A DNA stretch of 64,000 bases, from the NCBI GenBank assembly GCA_000171835.1, contig ABHC01000005.1, positions 170,999 through 234,998 on the forward strand. The letters are read 5' to 3'. Under the pieces are notes generated by a model. That model searched no databases. It saw nothing but the letters and a program-made list of their open reading frames with translations, and was not told the origin of the DNA. The translations under genes were made by a program, and so were the position numbers. This stretch comes from an alpha proteobacterium BAL199 (GTDB lineage: Bacteria > Pseudomonadota > Alphaproteobacteria > Thalassobaculales > Thalassobaculaceae). Positions 9,705-19,066 of this stretch are shown here, piece after piece. Within the stretch, counting starts at the first letter, position 1. Each line of letters begins with the position of its first letter.

Positions 9705-11126
9705 TCAGTTCACACGCGGCAGGCCGAACACCTGACCGGGAAAGATGAGGTCCGGGTTGAGAATCTGGTCCTGGTTTGCGTCGAAAATCTCGACATACCG
9801 AACGCCCGATCCATAAACCCGTGTCGCTATACGCCAGAGATTGTTGCCCGGCTGGATTACCACAAGACGACCCTTCGGCAACTCGGTCAACGGATTGGCG
9901 CGGACGAACGGAAAGGCCACTCGGGCCACCACGGTGCCGGTCGGCGCGACCTTGTCGACCCGAAGCTGATACGAGCCCGGCGGTACCGGATCGGCCGGCT
10001 GCATCTTCCAACGCCCTTCGGCGTTAGCTGCCGTATCGCCGACCTTGCGGTTGTCGATGAACACTTCGACCCGAGCACCCGGCTCGGAACGGCCGCTGAA
10101 CACGACCTCGCCCTTGTCGTCGTAGTCGATGACGTCCACCGCGACATCACCCGACTTAGTTCCTTCCGCCGGCTTGTCCTGCGGAGCCGGTTCCGGATAG
10201 GCCGACACGATGGGCTCGGCCGAAGCCGTTCTTGTCGGTTCAGGTGATGCAGAGCCGGTTGTCGACGTATCAGATGCTACCGGTGCTGTCGCCGCGACCG
10301 AGGCTCCAGCAGAGCCTCGAGTCAGGGCGCCTCCCGCCAACGTTGATCCAGGCACCTTGTCCACGGGCTTAGCGGCGGCCGCGGTCGTATCCTGAGATGA
10401 GCTCTTCGGCGCGTTGCTGGTCTCGGTTCCCGCAGCGGCTTCGGCGCGCGCCGAAGGCTTAGTGGGCGCTGCAGACTTCGACGGGGCCACGGGCTCGATC
10501 GGCCCCGCGGACGGCGCTTGCAGCACTCGGGCTACGGCGGTGCCGCCTGCGGCACCGGTATCCCGCGGCACCACCACGGCGAGCGGTACACTCGGTTCGG
10601 CCGACGGTCGTCCTGCGATGTCCTTGCCCCTCTCCGGGATCACCAGGACCACCGCCTCGGTCGACTCCTTGCCCTTGCTGTCCAATCCCCGGAGCATCAG
10701 CACCCGCTCGCCCGGCGAGAGCTTCGCCGGCGGCACAAACACCCATTCTCCACGATCATCGGTCACCACCCGACCGATCTCGTCCTCGCCGTCGATGATT
10801 GCAATCTCGCTGTTCGGCGCCCCTCTGCCGGCAATCACGGCATTGCCTTCAGGGTCGACCCGGACAATGTCGAAGCTGGGAGCCGACGGCAGTTCCTGAC
10901 GTGTTGCAGGCGCCGCTGTCGTCGACGGTTGGGACGGTACGGTCGACGTCGCCGTTTTCGGCGCAGCGGTCGATGCCTTCGGGGGTGCTGTTGCCGGCAC
11001 CGAGGGCCTTATTGCCGGAGTCGCAATCTCGGCTTCTTCGCCCGGGAGGACGAAGTAGTTCAACACGAGTGCGGACGCCAGGACGACTACCCCGACGACG
11101 CCAACGGTGACCGGTTTTGCGACCAT
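9705..11126 (-). CDS. LysM-domain envelope protein with N-terminal membrane anchor
   Basis: The 473-residue protein starts at the ATG at 11126, which directly precedes a membrane segment (about residues 4-24). A Pro/Ala/Ser/Thr-rich linker follows, then two short Ig-like or bacterial-adhesin-like beta modules (near VRVDPEGNAVIAGRGAPNSEIAI and VDVIDYDDKGEVVFSGRSEPGA). A C-terminal LysM domain (last 50 residues, VIQPGNNLWRIATRVYGSGVRY to IFPGQVFGLP) should bind peptidoglycan. The layout is common among alphaproteobacterial LysM proteins of unknown role. It lies 15 bases upstream of psd on the same strand. Confidence 0.85.
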   Translation of the reverse strand: MVAKPVTVGVVGVVVLASALVLNYFVLPGEEAEIATPAIRPSVPATAPPKASTAAPKTATSTVPSQPSTTAAPATRQELPSAPSFDIVRVDPEGNAVIAGRGAPNSEIAIIDGEDEIGRVVTDDRGEWVFVPPAKLSPGERVLMLRGLDSKGKESTEAVVLVIPERGKDIAGRPSAEPSVPLAVVVPRDTGAAGGTAVARVLQAPSAGPIEPVAPSKSAAPTKPSARAEAAAGTETSNAPKSSSQDTTAAAAKPVDKVPGSTLAGGALTRGSAGASVAATAPVASDTSTTGSASPEPTRTASAEPIVSAYPEPAPQDKPAEGTKSGDVAVDVIDYDDKGEVVFSGRSEPGARVEVFIDNRKVGDTAANAEGRWKMQPADPVPPGSYQLRVDKVAPTGTVVARVAFPFVRANPLTELPKGRLVVIQPGNNLWRIATRVYGSGVRYVEIFDANQDQILNPDLIFPGQVFGLPRVN

Positions 11127-11243
11127 CGATCCGTAAGCCCTTAATTGCCTGTCGGACCTTAAACCCGTCACAGTTTCGATACAATCGGCGGGGGTTGCGC
11201 ACACTTGTTGACCGGGCCGGCGAGCAATGCCAAAGACGGCGTC

Positions 11244-11846
11244 ATGACATCATCTCCAAGCACCAACCGTCCGCTTCGCGTCTGCGTCTTTTGTGGCTCT
11301 TCGGCACGCGTCGACACGCGCTATCGCGACGCCGCGACGGCGTTCGGGCGCCTGCTTGCCACCCGCGGCGACGAACTGGTGTACGGCGGAGGACGGGTCG
11401 GCCTGATGGGGCTGGTCGCCGATGCGGCACTCGAAGGCGGCGCGCGGGTCACCGGCGTTATTCCACGGTTCCTGATGGATCTGGAGGTTGGTCACGGCGC
11501 GGTCAGCGAACTGGTGATCACCGACAGCATGCACCAGCGCAAAGCCGAGATGTACGAACGCTCAGACGCGTTCGTGGTGCTGCCCGGCGGCCTCGGCACC
11601 CTCGACGAAACCCTGGAGGTCCTGACCTGGTCGCAGTTGCAACTTTCAACCAAGCCGGTGGTCCTGGTGGACATCGAAGCGTACTGGCAGCCGCTGCTGG
11701 CCTTGATCGACCACACGATCGAGTCGGGCTTCTCGCGGGCCGAGAACCGCAAACTGTTCCGGGTCGTCACGACGGTCGGCGCGGTGTTCGACGCAATCGA
11801 TACCTTCCCCGCGCCGTCGACCGACGTGTCGGCCAAATGGCTGTAG
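11244..11846 (+). CDS. LOG family protein (TIGR00730)
   Basis: The 200-residue Rossmann-fold protein has the family motifs GGGRVGLMG (48-56) and PGGLGTLDE (114-122), with CVFCGSS near the N-terminus. LOG proteins hydrolyse nucleoside 5'-monophosphates; the plant and some bacterial members release cytokinin bases. The motif set supports a nucleotide phosphoribohydrolase, but cytokinin production is not implied here. I used the ATG at 11244 because it begins just before the conserved fold; a TTG at 11205 is also in frame. Confidence 0.88.
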   Translation: MTSSPSTNRPLRVCVFCGSSARVDTRYRDAATAFGRLLATRGDELVYGGGRVGLMGLVADAALEGGARVTGVIPRFLMDLEVGHGAVSELVITDSMHQRKAEMYERSDAFVVLPGGLGTLDETLEVLTWSQLQLSTKPVVLVDIEAYWQPLLALIDHTIESGFSRAENRKLFRVVTTVGAVFDAIDTFPAPSTDVSAKWL

Positions 11847-11950
11847 GACGCCTGTCATCCGCTTGGTTTGCTTGCTTTGGGCGGCCTCGGTGATATTGTG
11901 CCGCGCCCACCGGTCCTGTGGGCGATTTTGTATGTGATTGGGAGCTTTCG

Positions 11951-13165
11951 ATGGCCAAGATCAAGGTGGCAAACCCGATCGTCGAGCTCGACGGCGACGA
12001 GATGACCCGGATCATCTGGCAGATGATCAAGGACAAACTGATCCTTCCGTACCTCGACGTCGATCTGAAGTACTACGACCTCGGCATGGAGGCTCGCGAC
12101 AAGACCGACGACCAGATCACGGTCGACTCCGCCAACGCCATCAAGGAATTCGGCGTCGGCGTGAAGTGCGCCACGATCACTCCCGACGAAGATCGCGTCG
12201 CCGAATTCGGCCTGAAGAAGATGTGGCGGTCGCCGAACGGCACGATCCGCAACATCCTTGGTGGTACCGTGTTCCGGCAGCCCATCCTCTGCAAGAACGT
12301 CCCACGGCTGGTGCCCGGCTGGACCCAGCCGATCGTCATCGGCCGTCATGCCTTCGGCGACCAGTACCGCGCCACCGACTTCGTGGTTCCCGGCAAGGGC
12401 AAGCTGACCCTGACCTTCCAGCCGGAAGACGGCGGCGAGCCGATGACCTTCAACGTGTTCGACTTCCCCGGCGGCGGCGTGGCGATGGCCATGTACAACC
12501 TGGACGAGTCGATCATCGGGTTCGCCCGCGCCTGCTTCAACTACGGGCTCGACCTCGGCTGGCCGGTCTACCTGTCCACCAAGAACACCATCCTCAAGGC
12601 CTATGACGGCCGCTTCAAGGACCTGTTCCAGGAAGTGTTCGACGCCGAGTTCGCCAGCAAATTCAAGGCCAAGGGCATCATCTACGAGCACCGGCTGATC
12701 GACGACATGGTCGCCTCGGCGCTGAAGTGGTCCGGCAATTTCGTGTGGGCCTGCAAGAACTACGACGGCGACGTGCAGTCCGACACCGTGGCCCAGGGTT
12801 TCGGATCGCTCGGCCTGATGACCTCAGTTCTGATGACCCCGGACGGCAAGACCGTCGAGGCCGAAGCGGCGCACGGCACCGTGACCCGCCACTTCCGCCA
12901 GCACCAGCAGGGCAAGGAGACGTCGACCAATCCGATTGCGTCGATTTTCGCCTGGACCCGCGGCCTGTCCTTCCGAGCCAAGTTCGACGAGACGCCAGAG
13001 GTCGGGCGCTTCGCCGAGACGCTGGAGAAGGTCTGCGTAGACACCGTCGAGGACGGCCACATGACTAAGGACCTAGCGTTGTTGATCAGCCCCGACCAAC
13101 CCTGGCTGACAACCCAGCAGTTCCTTGGCAAACTGGATGAGAATCTGCAGAAAGCCATGAACTGA
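11951..13165 (+). CDS. icd: NADP-dependent isocitrate dehydrogenase
   Basis: The 404-residue protein matches the short eukaryote-like NADP isocitrate dehydrogenase found in alphaproteobacteria. It starts [22 protein letters not shown] and contains GTVFRQPI, the substrate-binding Arg/Tyr segments and the NADP region [25 protein letters not shown]. It oxidises isocitrate to 2-oxoglutarate in the TCA cycle. The ATG at 11951 follows GGGAGC at suitable spacing and precedes the conserved N-terminus, so the upstream in-frame start at 11918 is not needed. Confidence 0.96.
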   Translation: MAKIKVANPIVELDGDEMTRIIWQMIKDKLILPYLDVDLKYYDLGMEARDKTDDQITVDSANAIKEFGVGVKCATITPDEDRVAEFGLKKMWRSPNGTIRNILGGTVFRQPILCKNVPRLVPGWTQPIVIGRHAFGDQYRATDFVVPGKGKLTLTFQPEDGGEPMTFNVFDFPGGGVAMAMYNLDESIIGFARACFNYGLDLGWPVYLSTKNTILKAYDGRFKDLFQEVFDAEFASKFKAKGIIYEHRLIDDMVASALKWSGNFVWACKNYDGDVQSDTVAQGFGSLGLMTSVLMTPDGKTVEAEAAHGTVTRHFRQHQQGKETSTNPIASIFAWTRGLSFRAKFDETPEVGRFAETLEKVCVDTVEDGHMTKDLALLISPDQPWLTTQQFLGKLDENLQKAMN

Positions 13166-13178
13166 CCGAGGGTCTTGT

Positions 13179-13646
13179 ATGCGGCGGCAAGCGGGTGGCG
13201 CGGTCATTCTCAGCGCACTGATGTTGGCGGCGGCTCCGGCCGCCGCCAAATGCGTTCCTGCAACCTTCAACGATGGTTGGTTGCAGGAACAGGAGAAACT
13301 CGGCGGCGACACCATGGATCGCCATGTTGGGCGCAACACCAGCGAGTTGACGGCTCGGTTGGTCGTTGATCCAGCGATTCCCGAGACCAGCTCGTTTCCC
13401 GATCGTCATACCGCACGGCAGGTCATTTCCGCGGCCCTGCGCCCGGACGAATCCGACTATGACAGTTGGGCGCGGTCGGCCAAGGCCGGTGAACGCGCCG
13501 AGGTGCGGATGGCATTCGAGCAACCCATTGGCATCCTGGTCGAACGAGGTAACGGATCCGGGTTTCCGGCCCATGGCATCACCGTGATTCTCGAGGCGAT
13601 GGGTGGCGGTGCCTGCCGGCTAGTCACCGCTTTTCCAACCCGATAG
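13179..13646 (+). CDS. secreted bacterial RNase A-like domain protein
   Basis: The 155-residue protein has a signal peptide (cleavage after about A23). The rest matches, from memory of the family, the bacterial RNase A-like toxin domain (CdiA-CT of Yersinia kristensenii type): GGDTMDRHVGRNTSELTARL, SSFPDRHTARQVISAALR, PIGILVERG and LVTAFPT. His49, Arg60 (11 residues later) and Thr150 fit the catalytic positions of that toxin; Phe152 stands where I recall a Tyr. Cys25 and Cys146 could pair. No large carrier or adhesin is fused and no immunity gene is evident. GAGGG 9 bases before the ATG supports the start. Activity is inferred only. Confidence 0.7.
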   Translation: MRRQAGGAVILSALMLAAAPAAAKCVPATFNDGWLQEQEKLGGDTMDRHVGRNTSELTARLVVDPAIPETSSFPDRHTARQVISAALRPDESDYDSWARSAKAGERAEVRMAFEQPIGILVERGNGSGFPAHGITVILEAMGGGACRLVTAFPTR

Positions 13647-13668
13647 CCGGAGAAGATCGGGAAACCGC

Positions 13669-14019
13669 GTGGACCTCTACCATATCTGGTGCGATCTGAA
13701 GCCCGGCGTACGCGACACGACCTTCGTGGCCGCCGTCGACAAGTACCTCGGAAACCTGCGAGACAGCGGACTGATCGAGACGTTCCGCGTGACCCGCCGC
13801 AAGCTCGGGCTCGGGGCTCCGGGGCTTGGCGAGTTTCACGTCTGGATTGAGACCCGAGACCTAGCCCAACTCGACGCGGCATTCACCCGGGTTTCAAGTC
13901 GCGCTGACCCGGTGGAGGGTTTCCATCACGGCGTGAACTCGCTCGTGCAGAATACCGTCTTCGCCCTGTATCGCGACTTCCCCGATCCGCATCGCCAGCA
14001 CGGCGAAGAGCGGTTCTGA
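13669..14019 (+). CDS. DUF6614-like protein of unknown function
   Basis: The 116-residue soluble protein begins with GTG (VDLYHIWCDLKPGVRDTTFV) and has no signal peptide or membrane segment. I recognise it as a small conserved alphaproteobacterial protein, probably the DUF6614 family. The fold looks like an alpha/beta ferredoxin-type domain, with FHVWIETRDLAQLDAAF and a conserved C-terminal FHHGVNSLV. No reaction can be assigned. It starts 22 bases after the RNase A-like gene and ends 4 bases before the TauE gene, so the three may be cotranscribed. Confidence 0.7.
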   Translation: MDLYHIWCDLKPGVRDTTFVAAVDKYLGNLRDSGLIETFRVTRRKLGLGAPGLGEFHVWIETRDLAQLDAAFTRVSSRADPVEGFHHGVNSLVQNTVFALYRDFPDPHRQHGEERF

Positions 14020-14023
14020 GGCA

Positions 14024-14767
14024 GTGCCAGCCGAACCCCTGGTCTTGGTTGTCGTCATCGTCGGTGCGTTGATCGGAGCGACCGCCAGCGGCCTCGCCGG
14101 CTTCGCGTTCGCCGCCACCACCCTCGGACTGTACGCGCACGTCCTGCCCTCGACGGTAGTCTCGCCGCTGGTGGTTGCCGCATCCCTGACCGTCCAACTC
14201 ATCGTGATTCCGATGATCTGGCGCCGGTTGGACTGGCGTGCCGCCCTGCCCTTCTTGATCGGCGGGGTATGCGGCGTACCGTTCGGGGCTGCCTTGCTGT
14301 CGGTGCTGTCGGCCGACACCTTCCGACACATTGCCGGTGCCCTGCTGGTCCTGTACTCGGTCGCAATCCTGGTGTCGGGCCGGCTGCCGGTGTTGAAGGT
14401 CGACAACCGGTTCGCCGACGCGGCGGTCGGGTTCGCCGGCGGCGTGCTCGGCGGCTTTGCCGGGCTCTCCGGGGTGTTGCCGACCATCTGGTGCTCGTTG
14501 CGCCGCTGGCCGAAAGACCGGCAACGCAGCATCTTCCAGCTGTTCAACACCGTCATGCACACGGTAACCATCAGCACCTATGCATGGCAGGGCCGGCTGA
14601 CCGCCGAAGTCGGTGGCTTGTTCGTGGCGGCGCTTCCGGCGATCTGGCTCGGGGCGTGGCTCGGCTTCAACCTGTATCGGCGGATCGACGACAAGATGTT
14701 CGCGCGGGTGCTGCTGGTGCTGCTCGGCGTCTCGGGCGTCGCACTGCTGGTACCGGCACTCGGGTAG
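14024..14767 (+). CDS. TauE/SafE-family sulfite exporter or permease
   Basis: The 247-residue protein is almost entirely hydrophobic, with about eight membrane helices and the duplicated four-helix arrangement of TauE/SafE (DUF81). The N-terminal motif IGATASGLAGFAFAA and the second-half motif FAGGVLGGFAGLSGVLPTIW are the paired glycine-rich signatures. These permeases move sulfite, sulfoacetate or related organosulfur anions across the inner membrane. The start is a GTG four bases after the preceding stop. No sulfonate genes lie nearby, so the substrate is open. Confidence 0.85.
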   Translation: MPAEPLVLVVVIVGALIGATASGLAGFAFAATTLGLYAHVLPSTVVSPLVVAASLTVQLIVIPMIWRRLDWRAALPFLIGGVCGVPFGAALLSVLSADTFRHIAGALLVLYSVAILVSGRLPVLKVDNRFADAAVGFAGGVLGGFAGLSGVLPTIWCSLRRWPKDRQRSIFQLFNTVMHTVTISTYAWQGRLTAEVGGLFVAALPAIWLGAWLGFNLYRRIDDKMFARVLLVLLGVSGVALLVPALG

Positions 14768-14770
14768 CGG

Positions 14771-15022
14771 TCACACCAGCAGGTTCAGATAGCTGCCCGG
14801 CGGCGCGTCGGGATCGATGTTGTCGTTGGCGATCAGCGACATCAGGCGCTGGATCTGCCGGTCGATCTCGTCCGGGGATGTCGCGGTCTTGAGCCGGTAC
14901 CCGGGTTCGCGACGCGGGGTCGCGGATGGCCGGGTCGTCGGCGCACTGGTCGGAACAGACGCCGGCCGGAGACGCGGCGCCGGAACCTGCGGCTCTCCCG
15001 GCCCTGTCGGCCTCAACGCCAT
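14771..15022 (-). CDS. small hypothetical protein
   Basis: The 83-residue product has a Pro/Arg/Ala-rich, probably disordered first half and an acidic helical second half (SPDEIDRQIQRLMSLIANDN) ending in PPGSYLNLLV. No signal peptide or known domain is seen. It fits tightly between the stop of the TauE gene (3 bases away) and the aminotransferase. The non-random C-terminal half argues that it is real, but the function is unknown. Confidence 0.5.
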   Translation of the reverse strand: MALRPTGPGEPQVPAPRLRPASVPTSAPTTRPSATPRREPGYRLKTATSPDEIDRQIQRLMSLIANDNIDPDAPPGSYLNLLV

Positions 15023-15096
15023 CCCATCTGCCTCCGTCTCATGCCGTCAGGATACGCCAATTCAACCGGACGCGCAGCACATCGAAACCGATGCGT

Positions 15097-16293
15097 TCAG
15101 GCTATCCGGCGCTGGTCTGCGCCCGTGCCCAGAATCGGCTCCAGCGCGTCCAGACCGCGAGAGATGGTCTCGGCACTGGCGGCGAAGCACAGCCGCAGAT
15201 AGCCCTCACCAGCCGGCCCGAACGCCGAGCCCGGTGCCAGACCGACATTGGCGTCGTCGATGATCTTCTTGGCGAACGCCACACTGTCGGTCATCCCCTC
15301 GACCGCGAAGAACGCGTAGAACGCCGCCTTCGGGCGGGCCAGCCGCAGCTTCGGCCAGGACTCCAGACGGTCGAACACCAGGTCGCGGCCGATCTTGCAG
15401 CGGGCCCGCAGTGCTTTGGTCACCTCGTCGCCATCCTCCAGCGCGGTAATCGCCGCACGCTGCAGGAACGCCGGCACGCCCGAGGTGGTGATCTGCACCA
15501 GCTTGGCAATAACCGGCCCGAGTTCGGGCGGGTGGGTCAGCCAGCCCATGCGCCAGCCGGTCATCAACCAGGACTTGGAGAACGAATTCACTACCAGCAG
15601 CCTGTCATCACGTCGTGCCACCTGGAGGAACGACGGTGCGACGTCGCGATCGAACACCAACTGGTGATAGACCTCGTCGGCGATCACCCAGATGCCCCTG
15701 GCGCGCGCGAAGTCCATCAGCGCGCGCTGCTCGTCGCTCTCCATCATCCAGCCGGTCGGATTGCCCGGCGAATTCACGAAGATCGCCTTGGTACGTTCGC
15801 TGGCCATCGCGAACAGCGCGTCCAGATCGAGCATCCATTCGCCGTCGACCAGATCGATCGAGGCATGCCGGACCACGCCGCCATGAACCTCGACGGTTGA
15901 GTAGATGTTCGGCCACACCGGGCCGACCGCGATGACCTCGTCACCCGGTTCGATCAGCATGTCCATGGCGAGGTACAGCGCCGACATGCCGGCGGTCACC
16001 AACGCGACCTCTGACGTCGTCACGTCGACGCCGAACGTCCGCTTGGTGTAACGCACCAGCGACTCGCGCAACGGCAGGATGCCGAGTTGGTCGGTGTAGA
16101 ACGTCTCGCCCCGGCGCATTGCCTCGGCAGCGGCGTCGCAGATAAACGCCGGCGTCGGCTGGTCGCCTTCGCCGAACCACATCGGGATCAGACCGGGCTT
16201 GCCCCAGCCATGCACGGCGACCTTGACGATCCCGGTCTCTTCCAGTTCAGCCACGTCGTGCCGCAGGTCGTCGAGAATCGCGCGCTGAGTCAT
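15097..16293 (-). CDS. PLP-dependent class I/II aminotransferase
   Basis: The 398-residue fold type I enzyme contains VNSPGNPTG (173-181), the PLP-ring aspartate in IADEVYH (D206, Y209) and the PLP lysine in VVNSFSKSWLMTGWRMGW (Lys240). The family transfers the amino group of an amino acid to a keto acid in the cytoplasm; substrate specificity is not readable. Length and start (ATG at 16293) are normal. It is divergent from the histidine phosphatase gene, with about 97 bases between them that must hold both promoters. Confidence 0.9.
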   Translation of the reverse strand: MTQRAILDDLRHDVAELEETGIVKVAVHGWGKPGLIPMWFGEGDQPTPAFICDAAAEAMRRGETFYTDQLGILPLRESLVRYTKRTFGVDVTTSEVALVTAGMSALYLAMDMLIEPGDEVIAVGPVWPNIYSTVEVHGGVVRHASIDLVDGEWMLDLDALFAMASERTKAIFVNSPGNPTGWMMESDEQRALMDFARARGIWVIADEVYHQLVFDRDVAPSFLQVARRDDRLLVVNSFSKSWLMTGWRMGWLTHPPELGPVIAKLVQITTSGVPAFLQRAAITALEDGDEVTKALRARCKIGRDLVFDRLESWPKLRLARPKAAFYAFFAVEGMTDSVAFAKKIIDDANVGLAPGSAFGPAGEGYLRLCFAASAETISRGLDALEPILGTGADQRRIA

Positions 16294-16390
16294 TGAATCC
16301 TCCTGAATCCGTCGGCACCGGGCATATCGGAAAGCGTCGCTGCGGAATAGGGCCTTTTTCGGCGCCGTCAGTTGGGCTAAGCGATAACCA

Positions 16391-17023
16391 ATGCCCGCAA
16401 CGCTCTACCTCCTCCGGCACGGCGAGACCACCTGGAACCGGATCGGCCGGCTGCAGGGTCAACTCGATGCGCCCCTTACCCGTCTCGGCCTCGCCCAGAT
16501 CGACGCGGTGGCCCACTGTCTAGCAGGCCTCGTCAACGGTACGAGCTTTCGATTGGTCGCCAGCCCGCTCGGCCGCACCCGCCAGTCGGCTGCGATGGTC
16601 GCCGAGCATCTGGGCGTCGACTACGAGGCGATTGTCTGGGACGACCGGTTGAAGGAGATCACGCTCGGCGACTGGGACGGCTTCCCCGGTTGGGGGGCCC
16701 TGGACCGGGCGCACCCGGAGGAGGCGGCCAGGCGCAACGCCGACCCGTGGAACTACCGCTACCCGAACGGCGAAAGCAGCCAGGACGTCCAGGACCGCGT
16801 CCGGCCGTTCCTGGCTGAATGCGAGGCCATGGGCGGCGTGCACGTGATCGTGGCCCATGGCGTCGTGAACAAGGTCGCGCGCGGCCTGTACCTTGGACTG
16901 ACCCGCGAACAGACCTTCGCCCTCGACCGCCCGCAGGACGCGTTCCACCGGCTAGAGGCCGGCGCCGAAGCGACGATCACCGTCGACGTGCCCGACAGCC
17001 CGCGGTCGGAGAGCACGGTTTAG
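16391..17023 (+). CDS. histidine phosphatase family protein (phosphoglycerate mutase-like)
   Basis: The 210-residue protein has the phosphohistidine signature LLRHGETTWN (7-16; nucleophile His10) and the second catalytic His in IVAHGVVNK. Length and motifs fit the small cytoplasmic branch that contains phosphatases such as CobC or GpmB-like enzymes. The physiological substrate is not apparent. Its stop overlaps the end of the convergent 88-residue gene by four bases. Confidence 0.88.
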   Translation: MPATLYLLRHGETTWNRIGRLQGQLDAPLTRLGLAQIDAVAHCLAGLVNGTSFRLVASPLGRTRQSAAMVAEHLGVDYEAIVWDDRLKEITLGDWDGFPGWGALDRAHPEEAARRNADPWNYRYPNGESSQDVQDRVRPFLAECEAMGGVHVIVAHGVVNKVARGLYLGLTREQTFALDRPQDAFHRLEAGAEATITVDVPDSPRSESTV

Positions 17024-17286
17024 CGGCGGCGCTTGGCGTCTGTTTGGCTTTCCGCGAGCCACGCCACGGCCTGCTCAGCAGCCATAAGTGCCGCTCCGCT
17101 GGAGGCATAAACCGCAACGGAATAGTATCCGACCGGTGTCCATTCGCCCTGGTCCTCGGGGTCCCGCCGGAACTCCTCGAAGCCGTAAGTGCCATCCGGC
17201 CGCGCGAACAGATCGACACACCGATCGTGCTGCGCGTTCTCCAGGCTGTCGAACACGGTCCAGGATTTGTCGATGCGCCCGGACAT
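17020..17286 (-). CDS. hypothetical protein, 88 residues
   Basis: The small soluble protein begins MSGRIDKSWTVFDSLENAQHD, continues with a compact beta-rich stretch (CVDLFARPDGTYGFEEFRRD and GYYSVAVYASSGAALMAAE) and ends in a basic tail. No signal peptide or membrane segment is seen. Amino-acid use is like that of real proteins. I do not recognise the family. It is 35 bases downstream of the 287-residue gene on the same strand and could be the last member of that run. Confidence 0.65.
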   Translation of the reverse strand: MSGRIDKSWTVFDSLENAQHDRCVDLFARPDGTYGFEEFRRDPEDQGEWTPVGYYSVAVYASSGAALMAAEQAVAWLAESQTDAKRRR

Positions 17287-17321
17287 TCAGCGCTCGCCCG
17301 TCGGCTGAAACGAAAGCAGGC

Positions 17322-18185
17322 TCATACCGACGGAACCGCCGCCCGCAGGCGCCGATACGCCGCGACGCAGCGCTGGCGGTAGTCGATATCGTCGTGCCGC
17401 CTCTCGGCGATGCAGGCTTTCACGCACTGCACTGCATCTCCGTCGGTATCCAGCAGCGGGTCGACCTCCCGCGCCGCCAGCCGGGTCAGTAGGGCGACGC
17501 CGTGCGCCGGTGGTTCGGGAAACGCCGCCAACGCGTCGAGCGACGGTTGAAAGGCGTTTCTGCGGGTCAGCTCAACCACCTGGTCGGAAGCGGCGGCCAG
17601 CCATGCCGCCCCTTCCGCGTTCACGCAGACCAGCGGAAAGATCGCCGCCATCTGCGGGAAAACCGAGTTTCGATAGATCGTTGTCTTCCAGTATTTCTCG
17701 GCGATCGCGGCGAAGTGCCGGTAGTCGCGAATCGCCACCATGTCGGCGTCAGCAATCGGCAGGATTTCGACCGGCGGTTTGGTCGGGACCACGGTGTCGT
17801 TGGCAACGTCGACGTACCAGGTTCCCAGTTGGATCGCGTTCTGGAAGTAGGTGTCGCGCAGCACGCCCCAGATCTTGCGCGCCGATCCGCCGCGCCGCAG
17901 GAAGTCGGCAATCACGGCATCGGCATCGGCCTGGGGGGCATTCACGCGCTCCTGCAGCACTGCGAACACCGCGTCGCGGATCTCCAGACAACGGCCCAGC
18001 GGGTAACGCTTGCCGGTGAAGGTCGGGTACTGGCGCGCCAGCGCCGGATCGACCGCAGAGCGCAGGGACATGAAGTACCGCAGTAAGACGTCAGAATCGC
18101 CGAGATGCGTCGCGGTCAGCGTGGCCTGGACCGAGTCGGCAGGTGCCGGAGCCATGGGCAGCAGCGCCGACGTTCCGGTGCTCAC
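17322..18185 (-). CDS. hypothetical protein, 287 residues
   Basis: I do not recognise a domain. The protein is soluble with no signal peptide, rich in Ala and aromatic residues, with an alpha-helical middle (ARKIWGVLRDTYFQNAIQLGTWYVDVAND) and paired cysteines only near the C-terminus. The GTG start at 18185 overlaps the stop of the NlpC/P60 gene (GTGA), so the two are translationally coupled. It is therefore the distal gene of the moxR-VWA-NlpC run. A role in the same process as the AAA/VWA pair is an inference from position only. Confidence 0.7.
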   Translation of the reverse strand: MSTGTSALLPMAPAPADSVQATLTATHLGDSDVLLRYFMSLRSAVDPALARQYPTFTGKRYPLGRCLEIRDAVFAVLQERVNAPQADADAVIADFLRRGGSARKIWGVLRDTYFQNAIQLGTWYVDVANDTVVPTKPPVEILPIADADMVAIRDYRHFAAIAEKYWKTTIYRNSVFPQMAAIFPLVCVNAEGAAWLAAASDQVVELTRRNAFQPSLDALAAFPEPPAHGVALLTRLAAREVDPLLDTDGDAVQCVKACIAERRHDDIDYRQRCVAAYRRLRAAVPSV

Positions 18186-19066
18186 CCCTTGCCGCCCACC
18201 GCGGGACGCCGAACCGCCCGCACGTCACCCACCTTTTCCATCGTGCGCGCGCGGAAGTCGCTCAACTTCTCTTCCGCAACCGCCATGTGGTGGCCGTTGG
18301 CGTGCAGGATCTTGCCGCCACCGACCAGGAAAGCGACATGTCCCGGCCAGCACAGCACGTCGCCGGGCTGTGCCGCATCCATGCCGCCTTCGACCGCCGT
18401 GCCAAGGGTTTGCGCCTGCATGTCACTGTCACGTTGCACGGCAAGGCCGGAGCGAGCCAGAGACAGTTGGACCAGGGCCGAGCAGTCGAGGCCGGTCGAC
18501 GAACGGCCGCCCCAGGCGTAGGGGGCACCCAGGAACCGGCGGGCAGTCGCAATCCAGTCGCGGGCCGTCGCGCCCAGCGGTGTCAAGTGCCGCGCCCACA
18601 GCCAGCCGCCGCTGCCGCCGACCGTGTCCGCCAGCCGGCACCAGCCGTCGTCGCGGGTCTCGACGACCGCAACGGCGCTGGTGATGTGCAGCAGGTCGCG
18701 AGGCGGCAGCTTGAGGTCGGGACCGCCGAACAGATAGCTGCGCAGGGCCGCAACCCGATGGGTCGGCTCGGCCCCTGGCTCGATCAGGCTGATGCCGCGA
18801 ACATAACCGACATAGCCGTCCGTGCGGTTCTGGACCCACGCCCAGCCCCCATCACGCTCGTAGACGTCGACCGCTTCGCCGTACAGCAACTCGCTGCCCT
18901 GCCGGGCATCGTCGTACGGCTCCTCTTTCAGCGATGCCTGACCGACGCCGATGCGCGCCATTGTCGGCTCGACGAACCGAGCGGCTTCAACCCGCCCCTG
19001 CAAACCGATCCCGGCCAAATCAAACCGGTAGGCGTGCAGCCGAGGATCGAGGCGCTCCGCCGTCAT
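18182..19066 (-). CDS. NlpC/P60 peptidoglycan endopeptidase with SH3-like domains
   Basis: The 294-residue protein has two SH3-like stretches (about 55-95 and 125-165) followed by an NlpC/P60 domain. Cys195 (TGLDCSALVQ), His243 (PGHVAFLVG) and His255 (LHANG) form the expected catalytic set. Such enzymes cut the D-Glu to diamino-acid bond in peptidoglycan stem peptides. No signal peptide is visible from the chosen ATG, and I find none in the longer frame, so export is unclear. The ATG overlaps the VWA stop (ATGA at 19063-19066) and its own stop overlaps the next gene. Confidence 0.88.
   Translation of the reverse strand: MTAERLDPRLHAYRFDLAGIGLQGRVEAARFVEPTMARIGVGQASLKEEPYDDARQGSELLYGEAVDVYERDGGWAWVQNRTDGYVGYVRGISLIEPGAEPTHRVAALRSYLFGGPDLKLPPRDLLHITSAVAVVETRDDGWCRLADTVGGSGGWLWARHLTPLGATARDWIATARRFLGAPYAWGGRSSTGLDCSALVQLSLARSGLAVQRDSDMQAQTLGTAVEGGMDAAQPGDVLCWPGHVAFLVGGGKILHANGHHMAVAEEKLSDFRARTMEKVGDVRAVRRPAVGGKG

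Noticed and set aside
13669..14019. Immunity protein for the RNase A-like product
   Set aside because: It looks like a widely conserved small protein, probably DUF6614. Adjacency alone does not support an immunity role.
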